This document shows, piece by piece, positions 25,601 through 37,990 of a DNA stretch of 64,000 nucleotides. Source of the DNA: Semisulcospira habei (Eukaryota; Mollusca; Gastropoda; Semisulcospiridae); NCBI GenBank assembly GCA_036245525.1, contig BTPG01000005.1, forward strand, positions 204,862,210 to 204,926,209, in the 5' to 3' direction. The notes below the pieces were generated by a model. It was given only the letters and a program-made list of their open reading frames with translations. It had not been told where the DNA came from and did no database searches. Made by a program: the position numbers and the translations under genes. Numbering within the stretch: position 1 is the stretch's first letter; each line of letters starts with the position of its first letter.

Positions 25601-28600
25601 ACAAGACCATCGCATGAAATTTCAACAAATGCTGTATCACATTACTGATGAAGTATTAATTCATTCAGCCCGAAAATTTTGAAGGCATCATCTAATGACT
25701 ATGCATCAGTTGCAGGAGATGGATCGACCATGATAATTCAAGGGCAGTGACAGATTAGCTTGGCACCTGTCGGCACCAAGCTAATCTGGCACTACCCTTG
25801 AATTAAAGTGGAGTCCAGTTAACACGAACACGCTTTAAACGAATTTCTGGTTAACATGAAACATTCTTTAATTCCCGGCTGAGAGCCCTCTTGTTATCTA
25901 TTAAAATTTCATGGTCAACATGAAATGCTTAACACGAAATTCCTGCTTAACATGAAGATGATTTTGTTTCCCCAACAGAACATTTTATAGTATTTTCACC
26001 TGTTTAACATGAACAACCATCTCAAGGATGATTCTGTCCTCCGTGTAACACCGCACACGGAAGCTCTGTTTATAGAAGTACCCGCGAGCTCCATTACGCA
26101 ATAGCCAATACGCCTGAATGACCGCATCGGTGTTAGTTTTCACACCTCGGTCCGATCTGCATCACTAATGGCCGAGGCTATGTATTGTTTTAAAGCACTA
26201 ATGCTCAACATGCGCGCTCACGTGTATCGTACACAAGTGACAGAAGATGCTGACGGACACATGTCCACCACAGGTTTCGTACACACATAATGCCTAGCAA
26301 GTGGGTGGGGGTAGTAGTGGTGGGTGAGGGAGAGAGGAGTGATGGGAGGGCTGCAAGTTTTTTACATACAGCCCTGTTTCTGAAAATGATCGGTTAGTGG
26401 CAAGCATAGCGAGTTAGTCTAGATGAGATTCTTCCTTTCCCATTCTTTATTCAACCAAAGACCATGTGCGGTGGGAGTGAGTGAGATGGGGGAACTGCCA
26501 TCTCAACTGATAGTGTTTCTGCATTCTGCCGATCTTGTACGTGTATTCATTCATTCAGTCACTTATTTTTAGCACTTGATTTTTATTCCTCAATACGAGC
26601 GTGATAAAACACATACAGATCTGATTTGCATGCAATTGACGCCAAGTGCTACAGAGGGTGAAAACAGCAGTTACAAGGATTGTCTCACTGATCAATGCGA
26701 AGCGTTCATAGTATTGCTCGTACACATTGGTACACGGCTAAAAATGCATTTTTCTCTAAAAGGTATTTTTTCGAAAAATACTTACCGATGACATGACTGA
26801 TAGGAAGTGTCTACTTACTCTCACAATTTTAGCCTAGGAACCCGTTGTGCCCCTGCACCAACCGGGAGGCACTCGGGGAACCCCCAGAGGGGCCGAGAGT
26901 GATCTCCCGTGACTGCCCATCTGGTTCCGAGTCATGTGATGATTACTCAGTTTAGGATACTTAGCTTACCAGCGGCAAGCGGGGCAGGTGGGAGGGTGCT
27001 CCGAGTCATGTCATCGGTAAGTATTTTTCGAAAAAATACCTTTTAGAGAAAAATGCATTTATTTCCTCAAAAACATTACCGATGACATGACTTATAGGAA
27101 GAATTACGAGTAGGAGGAGGGTGCCGCTGCCCCAGAAAACCCCAGGGGGCCTGTAGAGCCATCCTCCCAGTCGCAAACTCCCGACAATTTTAGCTAAGTA
27201 GCGTACCTACGGCGCCAGTGGCGCCGGGAGGGAGTGTTGCGCTGCCGTGATGTCCCCCACCAGAGCGAGGTTGTCTCGCTGGCCTGCCAGATCCCGGAGG
27301 TAGAAGCGGGCGAAGGTCGATTCTGCTCGCCAGCCTACTGCCGCCACAATGTCTTTAACAGCGCAGTTCCGGTCGAAGGCAAGACTCGTGGCCATGGCAC
27401 GTACCTCGTGCGCGCGTATCTTGAGCCTCTTTGCTCCCTGTGGGGAGAGGTCCTGGTAGGCGGACCGAATGACCCAGCGTAGCCAGGAAGAGATCGTCTG
27501 GGCCGAAATGTCATCTCTTGCGGTCCTAAGAGGCAGGAAGAGGCGTGAGCGTCCTCGACGGACGGCTTTGGTTCTGCGTAGATAGACGCGTAAGGCGCGC
27601 ACAGGATCTTGTTGCCTGGTCCCTCGAGGGAAGTCCATTCCCCGCAGCGGTCGCAGTGTGATCACTTGTGGCGCCGTCAGAGGAGACCTGGTCTTGGCAA
27701 GGAAGGAGGGATTTGGGAGAAGGTGCACGGAGCCATCCGCACGAAATTGCAGGCAGGTAGGGCGCGCAGAGAGCGCGTGCAGCTCGCTGACTTGGGCCGC
27801 CGTGGCAAGGGCCAAAAGGAAACAGGTCTTACGAGTCACGTCCGCGAGGCGGGCCAAGGGCAGTGGTTCGAATCTGGGTGAGTTCAGCCACGTCAGGACC
27901 CAGGGAAGGTCCCAGCGCGGAACGAGAGAGCGGAGTACCGGACGTTGCAAGCCGAAGTGCGACATAAGGTCGGCGATGTCTTTACAGGCGCCGGGGTCCG
28001 GACGTCCAAGGTGTCAATAAGTGTCGGCAATCATGGAAAGGTACCCTCTGATGGTGATAGGGGCAAGACCCTGGTCTCCGAAGAGCCAGAGGAAGAAGTC
28101 CGCGAGCTGGGGGTGAGTCAAACCAGTAGGGTCGAGACGGAGGTCCTCACACCAGGCACACAGCACTCGCCACTTTCCCTCGTAGACGCGTCGCGTTGAG
28201 GGTCTGCGGGCCGAAGAGATCGCCTCCACTGCTGCACTCGAGAAGCCTCTAATGGTGAGGGCACGCCGCACAACCTCCAGACGTGAAGGAGGAGGACCGT
28301 GCTCCGGGCACGGTTGGAAAAGGGCCTGTAGAGGCTGTTTGAGCATCGTCCGGGGCGTCGGTAAGCGCAAAGGAGGGCCCGTGGCGAGGCTGAGGAGGTC
28401 GGTGGTCCAAGAGCGGTTCCAGGAAAACGGGGCGACCAGGAGAACAACGGCGTTGGATCCCCGGAGTTTGAGGAGGACTTTGGGGACAAGGACCGTCGGG
28501 GGAAAGGCGTACGCGATCAAACCGTCCCAGGGGATGGAGAGAGCGTCGACCGCCCAGGCCAGGGGATCCGGGACCGGGGAGACAAAGAGGGGAAGCTGAT

Positions 28601-31600
28601 GGTTCCATCTCATGGCAAACAAATCGATCTGAGGAGTCTCCCAGTGGGCGCAGATCATTTGGAAAAGGTCCTGGCGAAGAGTCCATTCCGTGTGTAACAT
28701 CTGACCACGACGCGAGAGCGAGTTGGCCAGGACGTTCACGTGACCCGGAATGTGTCTCGCTTGAAGGAAGATGCCGCGGGCCTGGCACCAAAGCATCAGC
28801 CGGTAGGTGAGCATGCACAGGTCGGGAGAGTGAGTGCCGCCTTGCTTCTGAAGGTACGCTACCACCGTCGCGTTGTCGGAAAGGACCAAGAGCTCCTGGT
28901 GCAGCAGACTCGATTCCCAAGTGATGAGGGCTTGCCAAACGGCCTGAAGCTCCAACCAGTTGATGTGACGGGCAGATATCTCTGGCGGCCAGGCTCCCGA
29001 TGTCGTTCGGAAGTCCGGAAACAGGTGGGCACCCCACCCCGAGAGGCTCGCGTCGACACACAGGGATAGGCGAGGAGGGGGAGACGCGAGGGGAACTCCC
29101 GAAGCCAGCCACGCCGGATCCACCCAACGCAGCAGATGGGGACGAAGAAGCGCAGTGACCGGTACCGAGGCTGCCAAGTCGGCGGAGGACGGGCGCCAGT
29201 GAAGGAGGAGGTGCAGCTGTATGGGCCGATAGTAGAGACGCCCTAGGGGAAGGAGATCTGCAGCGGCGTTCATCGTTCTGAGAAGCTGTAGCCAAGTCCT
29301 GGCAGGTGCTGCGTTTAACCGGCAAAGGTCGGCGGTCAAGGGGGCTAACCTCTGGATCCGCTGTTCCGAAAGACGAACCAAATTCAGATCGGTAGCGAAG
29401 TCCATGCCTAGGTGGACGAATCGGCGACTGGGCGAAAGATCCGATTTCCCTCTGTTGAGCAGAAAACCTAGTTGCGCTAACAGCCGGATCAAGGCGTCTC
29501 TGTCCGCTGAAAGAACGGTCGCCGATTGATTGCGTAGGAGAAGGTCGTCGAGATAATTGGAAGTAGGGCTGGACGACGACTGACGAGCCTTGGCTACTAC
29601 CGCGTCCATCAGGCGAGAGAAAACCCAAGGGCTGAGGTTGAGACCAAACGGGAGGGCCCGGAACTGGTAGACTACTTCGTCGAAGGCGAAGCGCAGGTAC
29701 TTCCTGGAGGCAGGGTGAATGGGAACATGTAAATACGCATCCGACAGATCCAAGCTCACGGCGAAGTCCCTTGGCTGAACCGCGGCCCTGAGGGACCGTG
29801 CGGTTTCCATGCGGAAGTGAGGAGCCGAAATGAAGGAGTTCAGCTTGGAAAGATCGATGATCGGGCGCCACCTGCCGCCCGGCTTGGGCACCAGGAAGAG
29901 GCGACTGTAGAAGGCCGGGGAATCGTGAAGCACGACCACCTCCGTGGCACACTTCTGCAGAAGAGCGGAGACCTCGGAACACAGAGCTCTGGACTTTAAA
30001 GGGTCGGAGGGCACGGCGGTCCACACAGGGGACCGGCGCAGCGGAGGAGGAGAGCGAAACGAAATCCGAAGGCCGTCGGAGACGGTGGTCCTGATCCAGG
30101 GGTCGTCTGGGAACAGCGAAAACCACTCTTCGCTGAACCGGGCAAGTCCCCCGCCGACTGGAGGACCCAAGACAGTCGGCGGGGGCGGAGCTAGGGAGTC
30201 AGTGGGCCCGCCCGCGCCCAGGGCAACGGGCAGGTCGGGACCGGGCGGGGGCAAAGGAGCTAACCTGACCGTGTCGACCAAAGGCAGGGCGGCGGCGGGG
30301 GTTACGAGAAGGGAGGGGGTCTGAGGACACGGGAAGTCCGGAGCCCCGCAGGGCGCGACCCGCGGCCTTGCGGGAAGAGCGAAAGCGAGAAGGCGCAGAT
30401 TTGGTAGGCCACCGATCTGAGTTCGCGATCTTAACCGAAGACCAGGTGTCGCCAAACAGAAGTGATCCACCTAGGGGGGCACGACGCAACTGGTTCTGCA
30501 GGTCCGAAGGCATACCACGGCAAGCCCGCAGGACAGCGTCTCGACGTATGAGGTCACAATTGGAGGAAGCCGCCATGGCGTTGACAGATGAGTGATAAGC
30601 CGCACGATTAGCTACCTCCGCGAGGGTGAGAAGAACTCCTAACAGGGGAGTGATGGAAGGATACCAAGCTTCCTCTATGCGCTGCACCGCCGCTCGGGTG
30701 ACAAGCTCCAGGAAGCCCGAACAGGCAAGGGTGTTACGAACCAGGGCCGCTGTAGCATCCAAAACCCTGAGGAATGGCGCGTTTCAGAAGCGAGGAGCCG
30801 CCAGCCTGAAGAACAGCCGCCGGATCCACTGTAGGAAGAGCGCAGAAAAAGACTGGGAATGTCTAGAGTACCACTCCTGCCGGAAGGCGATGTCGAGGCC
30901 GGGGGGTCATCTGCGGTCGCCGAAAAACTGATGTTCCCTAGGGGCAGCGAGGAGGTGCGCGGAGAAGGCGTCCCGCATGTCGCTGAAACCAGGAGGCTGA
31001 GGGAGAGACTTAAACTTCTTCGTCTGCCGACCAGCATCGACGAAGGCCGAGACCTTGCGCTTGAGGGGGGGGAAGACGGAGGGCAAGCGTCGACTGGGAG
31101 GGAGGCGGAAACGATGCGGGCGGCCTCATCCAAGGCGAGCAAAGTAGCCGCGCGAGAAGAAGAAGGCAGCGGAGAAGAGTCCGAGATGTCCGATTGATTG
31201 TACATTGCTTAACGTCCCGACAGCAACAAGGCTTTCTCAGGATGTGCCTGCACTGCTTGTGAAAAAAACAACTAAACAGAACATTGAATGTATGTCGCCA
31301 GCCGGACAAATACATTAAATAAACCTAACACATCGGGCCTAAATAAAGCTAAGACCATTTAGCAACACACATCCAATATCAAGAGCTACAGGCAGTGCAG
31401 ACAGTAGGGAGAGTTTTAAAAAGGCAAATACAGGTGAATGGACAAAGGGTAGACAGAAACACATGCCCCAGAATAGAGAGAAAAACCCACCCTGTGGGGC
31501 TGACCAGGGTGACCCTGGGAACTAAAAAATACCTAACCCCACCCAAGTCCCCCAGGGCAGACCCGGGTGGGGCCCGAGATGTCCGAAAAGGACGAACGGG

Positions 31601-34600
31601 AGGCGGGGGAACGGCTACCTGGGCCTAGCAGGGCAGAAGCAGAATCCTCAGCCAGCAAACTCAAGGTGTCCTCGTCCCGGGGAGGAGGGGGAGCGGCAAG
31701 CGGACTGCAGCGGCGAGAACGGAGAGGTCCCCGAGAGGCGTCCAGCCGGGAGGAGTAGGGAGAGCGGCTACGAGGACGGGAATGAGGGCGACCCTCCCGG
31801 CGAGGGCTCCGCGGGGAGCGACGCCTAGGGGAAAAAGACGGCCGACGCGAAGAGCGATGGGGCAAAGACCGCCGGTAGCGCGAAGAAGACCGCGGCAATG
31901 CCGCAACCAGGCGAGGGGGGCTGGTGGGTGTCCGACGAGAATGATGGTGCCGACGACGAGAGTCCCACGGAGAGCGAGATCGCGGCGAATAGGGAGAAGC
32001 CCTAGAGTCCTGAGTCCTAGGTCGCGTAGCACTTCGTCTCTGAGAGCCGGGCGCTAAAAGGGGAAAGGGGAAAAGGTGACAAAGTCAACATACCCAAAGT
32101 GAAAACACAATTCACCCCTCCAAGGTGTGAGCGCCCAGGCACGAGGCCGGCAAGCTAAGAGTCCGCAGCCCAGCAACGCTCCGCCAGCACCCAGCGACCC
32201 AACGTAACCGCAACTAAAGACGGAGAGCCGTCTTGCACAACACATGTTTCAATGGTCAATCTCTGCATGAAAAACAAAGACAGTTTACGCGCCAGCGCTC
32301 GGTATCAAGCGACACGGCGTAGGCCCCAGGGCCAAGCCGAGAAACAAAGCGCGGCGCCAGGTTAGACAATCAAAGGCTGAGAAGTGCTCACGACCGGCGA
32401 CTCGCTTGGAAGCCGGTCGAAGGCCAAACAACTACCTTACCTCTCCGCAGCAACAGGGACGGGGGACGACACCTCCATACCACAACAGCGCCGAAGGCGG
32501 GAAAGGAGGCCAACCGAAGAGGCGAGAAGGCAGCAGAGGCAGAAGAAGAAGCAGCCGACAGCACACGGCAAGAGCCCGCAAGCGAAGCAGGCCCCAACAC
32601 AAGGACGGGTTCCAAACCGGTCGAAAGTAAGCGAGGCCGGAGGCTAGCAAAACACGTCTGCACTAGACGAGCTAAGTAGACTAAACTGAGTAATCATCAC
32701 ATGACTCGGAACCGGATGGGCAGTCACGGGAGATCACTCTCGGCCCCTCTGGGGGTTCCCCGAGTGCCTCCCGGTTGGTGCAGGGATACAACGGGTTCCT
32801 AGGCTAAAATTGTGAGAGTAAGTAGACACTTCCTATCAGTCATGTCATCGGTAATGTTTTTGAGGAAATAAATAGCACACTAACTCCTACACTGCACGTG
32901 GTTAGGAACTGTTTCATCAGATGGATTGTTGTTTTCCTGATGGATTGTACATTAAATCCATGTGGTATACTGTTTTCCAATTGAGATGAGAGAAAGCAAG
33001 TAAAGTATTGTACTGGGCAGGTTTAACCTCCAGGGCAGGGGACACTCTCCCACACACTCTCTTGCTTCAGACTGTGAACAAGTTTTAGTCTAAATCGGTT
33101 AACACGAAATACATTTTACGCAAACTAATTTTCCCTGTCCCCAGAAATTTGTGTTAAGCAGACTCCACTGTATCATGGTCGACTCATCTCCTGCTGTAGT
33201 GCGTCAGGGCTGAATGGGTTAAGTCATGCATAAATAAAACACCTCCAAATGTCTTTAACTCATTGTACCCCAAGACCAAAATCCCCAAATGTTGCCGTTG
33301 TCCTCTGAAGACTGCTTTGCAGGGCAGGACACAGATCGGCCATGATAGTTCAAGGGTGATGCCAGAATAGCTTGGCGCCCATAGGCGCCAAGCTATTCTG
33401 GCATCACCCTTGAACTATCATGGTCGATCCAAATCTTTGCTGTGGTGTGTCTGGGTTAGAAAGAGTTAACAAACTCATGGTCAATATTAGTGTGAAGTTT
33501 CAGAAACTGTAATACAGTATTTGAAGATATGAACAAAATAACTGTTACACAAAAGTCCCCAAGTCCACATCTGCCTAAGTTGGCCCATGCATGGCTATTC
33601 TCTGACCAATGTCAGCCTGAGCACCTCTTGCTCATCGACTATCCAATTGGAGACCATAGATCTGACTGCGTTATACGTCCAGTTTTGTGATACAGGCCAG
33701 TATTATAGTACCCCAGAGCCATAAAGTCAAATCGCATTATTCATGATCACACTTTTGTAGTGCAAAGTTTACACTGACCTGCACGCAATTTAGTATTTAA
33801 CAGTTTCTGTCCATATATTACCTCCCAGTGGATGTTGGACGCTGGCTGTCAGGAGAGAGAAAGCGCACTTCTTTTGGAGCCGATTCACTGGAGTTGTCTG
33901 ACATAGAACTTGATCGCCGAGAACGCTCACCTGTCAAGTAAGTCAATAAACAGGTGAAAACTTAATTACCAGTATACAGATTAACAAACAACAACAAACA
34001 AAAAATGGCACACTATAATAATTATGATGTTAATCAACTATAACAGCTCAAGTATGGTGCCAAAATATTCATTTTTCTCTAAAAGGTATTTTTTCGAAAA
34101 ATACTTACCGATGACATGACTTTGTGGAAGTGTCTACTACTTACTCAATTCTAGCCTAAGAGCCCGTTGTGTTACAAACCCAGGAGGCACTCGGGAAACC
34201 CCGAGGGGACCGAGAGTTGTCTCCCGATACTGCCCATCCGGAACCGAGTCATGGTGTGACTAACCAGTCAGGATACTTAGCTCACCAGCGGCAAGCGGGG
34301 CAGGTGGGAGGGTCGTCATGAGTCATGTCATCGGTAAGTATTTTTCGAAAAAATACCTTTTAGAGAAAAATGAATTTGTTTCTTCAAAAACATTACCGAT
34401 GACATGACTTTGTGGAAGAATTGCGAATAGGAGGAGGGTGCCGTGCTCCAGCACACCTTAGGGCCCCAAAAGCCGTCCTCCCTACCGCAAAACTCCCGAC
34501 GACCCTAGGTAGGTGTACACCTACGGCGCCGAGACGCCAGGAGGGAGTTGCGTCCCCGAGAAGTCCCCCCACCAGCGCGAGTAGCCTCGCAGGCCTGCCA

Positions 34601-37600
34601 GAACTCTGCGATCGAAGCGGGCGAAGTGATCCTGCCCGCAAGCCCCCAGGAGCCACGATGTGTAAGACAGCACAGTTCCGGGCGAATGCGCCGTTCGTGG
34701 CGATGCACGTACCTTGATTTGACGTAACTTTAGCCTCTACGCTCCCTGAGGGGAGGGGTCCTGGAAGTCGAATGGTATGACTGAGCGTAGCCAGGAAGAT
34801 CGTCTGGCCTGTAGCGTCAGTGCTGCCGGGCAACGGCAAAAGAGGCGAGCGCGTCTGCATCGGACGGCTATGTTGGCGTAGGTACACGTGAGGCTTGCAC
34901 AGGGTCTTGCTGCGTGGTCTCCTGGGGAAGTGCGACAGCTCAGCGGCCGCAAGGTGAACCTGTGGCGTGGGCCAAGGAGCCGAGGTCCAGGCAAGGCAGG
35001 GACCGAGAGGAGCTGCACGGAAACGTTCCCTCGAGCTGTAGGCAGACAGGGTGAGCCAAAGCTCGTGTAGTTCGCTAAACGGGCCGCCGTAGCAACAGCC
35101 CTCAGGTGCCGTAGGGTCACGTCCTCGACGGCCAACCTTGGTCTCCGAAGCCAGGGAAGAAGTCTGCGAGCTGGGGTCAGAAGGGTCAGTGGGGGTGAGG
35201 CGACGGGCGCCGCCCAGGCGCACAGTGCCTTGCCAACTTCACTCGTAGAGAAATCGAATTGAGTGATGGGGGCTGTAGTGACAGCTTCCACTGCCCCTCG
35301 TGAAGCCTCTAGTGTTGAGGGTCTGCCGCATAACCTCCAAGGCGAAGGAGTAGGCGCTCCAGTAAGGGCGGAACAGCGACAGTCGCGGTTGCCTGAGCAT
35401 CGTGCAAAATGCGGGAAGCAGTAGCGGGGGTCCGTGGCGAGCTGAGAAGGTCAGTGGTCCAGGAAAGGTTCCAAGGGAACGGGTTGACCAACAGGACGAG
35501 CGGTGAAACCTCCCCACGGGTTGGGCCAGAGCATCGAGCGCCTTGATCAGGGGGTCTGTAATCGGGTAGGCGAAGGGTAAGCCGGTGATCCCACCTCGTG
35601 GTGAACAGGTAAACGAAGCCGTCTCGCCAGCACGCCGATCCTCCGAAGGTGTCCTGGTGCATTCCGTGTGTAGCAACTGGTTCCATTGGGGGAAAAGTCG
35701 GCCCAGATCTACTGTCGTCCAGGGTAGAGTCACGCATGGAGGGTAGTTGTGGTTCTCGCACCAACGCATTGGGGGTAGAGGAGCACGCACCGGTTGGTAG
35801 ATCGCAAGCCGCCCTGATCCTGGATGTACGCCTCCGCTGTCACGTAGTCGGAGAGGACGAGCAGCTCCTGGTGACCGAGTCCTTCCTCCCACGAGAAGAT
35901 GTCCTACTAGCCTGCGTCAGATCCAACCCATTCACGCTCTTGTCCGCGAAGTCCGGAGGCCAGGGGGCCGGACATCGAGAAGAACCGCGGAAGCAGGAAG
36001 CGCAGCTGAAGCAGCCGGGCCTAGAGACGACCAAAGAGGGGTAGATCCGACTTCCGTGTAGTGGCCAGGCAATCCAACCGCGAGCACAGCCGAAACAGGG
36101 CAACCTGTCCGAAGTCCGGTGCTCCCCAGGTGCGCCGGAGGGGGTTGTCGAGGTGGGTAGACGCCAGGGAGACGGGGCTGCGCCTTGGTTCCACAGTGTC
36201 TATGTGACGGTTGAGGACCCCAGGTGAGTGCAACGGACAGCATCTCCGGAAGCGGTGACGACTCCTTCACAGGTGAACCGAGGAACTCTGTGGAGGCCGA
36301 GCGCACGGGTACCTGGAGACAAGGGTCGGCAGTTTCGGAAGAACGCGAAGTCCAAGCTCTGGAGGCGGAGCCGAAGAGCACCTGCGAGGACCGCAGCCTA
36401 GCGCTGGCCTGGAGCAAGTGGAAGCTTCTTGCGAAGCCAAGGTCCTAGAAGTATCCTCCGGTCTGCTCACCGCACTGAAGTCCAGGGCCTCCCAAGAAAG
36501 CCTGGCGCAGCAGAGTCGTCAGCACAGGGGGTTATTCCGCGGCAGGTCGACATGCAGGGGCGCCAGGAGTCCTCGACGCGGAGAACGAAGGCTAGGGTCA
36601 GGAGCTCCCCAATCCCACATAGAGTAGGGTGTCACGGACGAGCGAGGTCATCTAGTCCAACTGCAGAGCCAAGAGCGGATCCACAGAAGCTGGAGCCGAC
36701 AAACTCCTGTGAAATCCCGAGAGCCAGTCCTGACGAAGGCAAGCCGAACCGGCCGGACCTCCAAGGGGGGCGAAGCAACGAAGACCCGGGAACCCGAGAG
36801 AAGAAGCGCTGAGTAGTCGTAGCGCCGGTCACAAAGTCCGGAAGCCGCGGCCGATCTCCTAGCTGTCTCCCAGTGTCCACCAGTGAAGTCAGAAGCCGTA
36901 CCGCTAGGCGAAGGTGAGCGACAGCGTCCTCCCCGAGGATCCACCGGAGCGGGACGGGCGTCCAGGGCGCGGAGCGACTGATGCTAGGCGACCGGGGCCG
37001 GAGAACCGAGGAAGGGAAAAACGGGCTGAGTGAGGGGAAGGGGGATGGGACGAACGGAAGCCAGACGCGAAAGGGACGAGACGAGCGGGAAGGCACCAAC
37101 GAGCGAGGCGGGACAGGATCCCTGGAGCGACGTGAAGAACGGCAACTCCTCTAGCAGTGGAGAGAGAGCGGCAGGTAGACCTAGAGTGGCGGAAGGGTCA
37201 CTCCAACGATGGCGATCCGTGGAGGAAGAGCATCGTGATGGAAGAGCGAGGGAAGAGCGAGACGTCGAGGCGAGGATCTGCTGCCGAGGGAAGGGCTTCC
37301 AGTGGTGTGGAGAGTGGTCCCTTCTATGGTCTCACGCGGTGGAGCGAGAGCGACGAGTAGATTTCGAGTGGTGGCATCGTTTTGTGTCGGTAGGAGTCTC
37401 CGGACGCGCGTGTGAATGTCTCTCCGAGCCGGGCTCTCTGCCGGCAAGGGGACCCCCAGAGGGATCCCGCGGGCTTACTTGGAGACGAGCGGGGACCGAT
37501 GGTGGACAAGGGACGTCGCAAGGCGCGTCTCTCCGAACTGGGCTCTGTGAGGCGAGTTCTCTGCTTCTCAAAAGGCTTTGTCCGGGCGTGCTCCCTCCTG

Positions 37601-37949
37601 GAAGCGGCCTCATCGATCAGAGCATGGAATTACCCGTACTGAAAAAAGAGGAAAACCAATTTTCACTAGGGGGATCCGGGGACATGCCCCCCCCCCCCCG
37701 GGAGAAAATTTTGAAAATTTACATTAAAATTTGTGCAATCTGGTGCATTTTAGAGAGAAACTGAGCAGTTTAACCACCTAAAAATTGTGCCCTTTTTTCT
37801 TATTTTTTGGGTGCACTTTTCATTTTGTGTGTGTGTCAAAGGTTTAAAAGTATACTAAAAGTATTCAACAGAATATATCCAAATGTTTATTCAAAATACA
37901 TCTGAATGTCTTTCCATTTTTTATTTTTGAGTTTTCTTATAAATATAGG

Positions 37950-37990
<41 letters not shown>

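Larger units (their letters stand above)
26744..32873 (-). mobile_element. DIRS-type tyrosine-recombinase retrotransposon (DIRS A)
   Basis: About 6.1 kb in CABLES intron 3, same strand as the gene. It has inverted terminal repeats, an internal complementary region next to the 3' repeat, a broken gag-like frame, a long RT/RNase H/methyltransferase-like ORF and a tyrosine recombinase ORF. No target duplication is evident, as expected for the group. It carries a SINE in gag. Confidence 0.92.
25806..33170. mobile_element. pogo/Tigger-like non-autonomous transposon, itself split by DIRS A
   Basis: TA is duplicated on each side (25804-25805, 33171-33172). Inverted ends are aAGTGGAGTCCAGTTAACAC at left and cAGTGGAGTCTGCTTAACAC read inward at right. 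Without DIRS A it would be about 1.2 kb. No transposase ORF. The CAGTGGAGTC ends and TA target suggest pogo/Tigger. Confidence 0.75.
25656..33222. repeat. HP1 palindrome split by nested insertions
   Basis: The left piece is 25656-25805 and the right piece 33171-33222. They rejoin as gaat-TA-tcatgg and read as one normal HP1 copy ending ctgaatgggttaa. Confidence 0.85.

Noticed and set aside
28252..30324. Long + strand open frames over DIRS A
   Set aside because: They are antisense shadows of the GC-rich RT/RNase H and recombinase ORFs, with no domain of their own.
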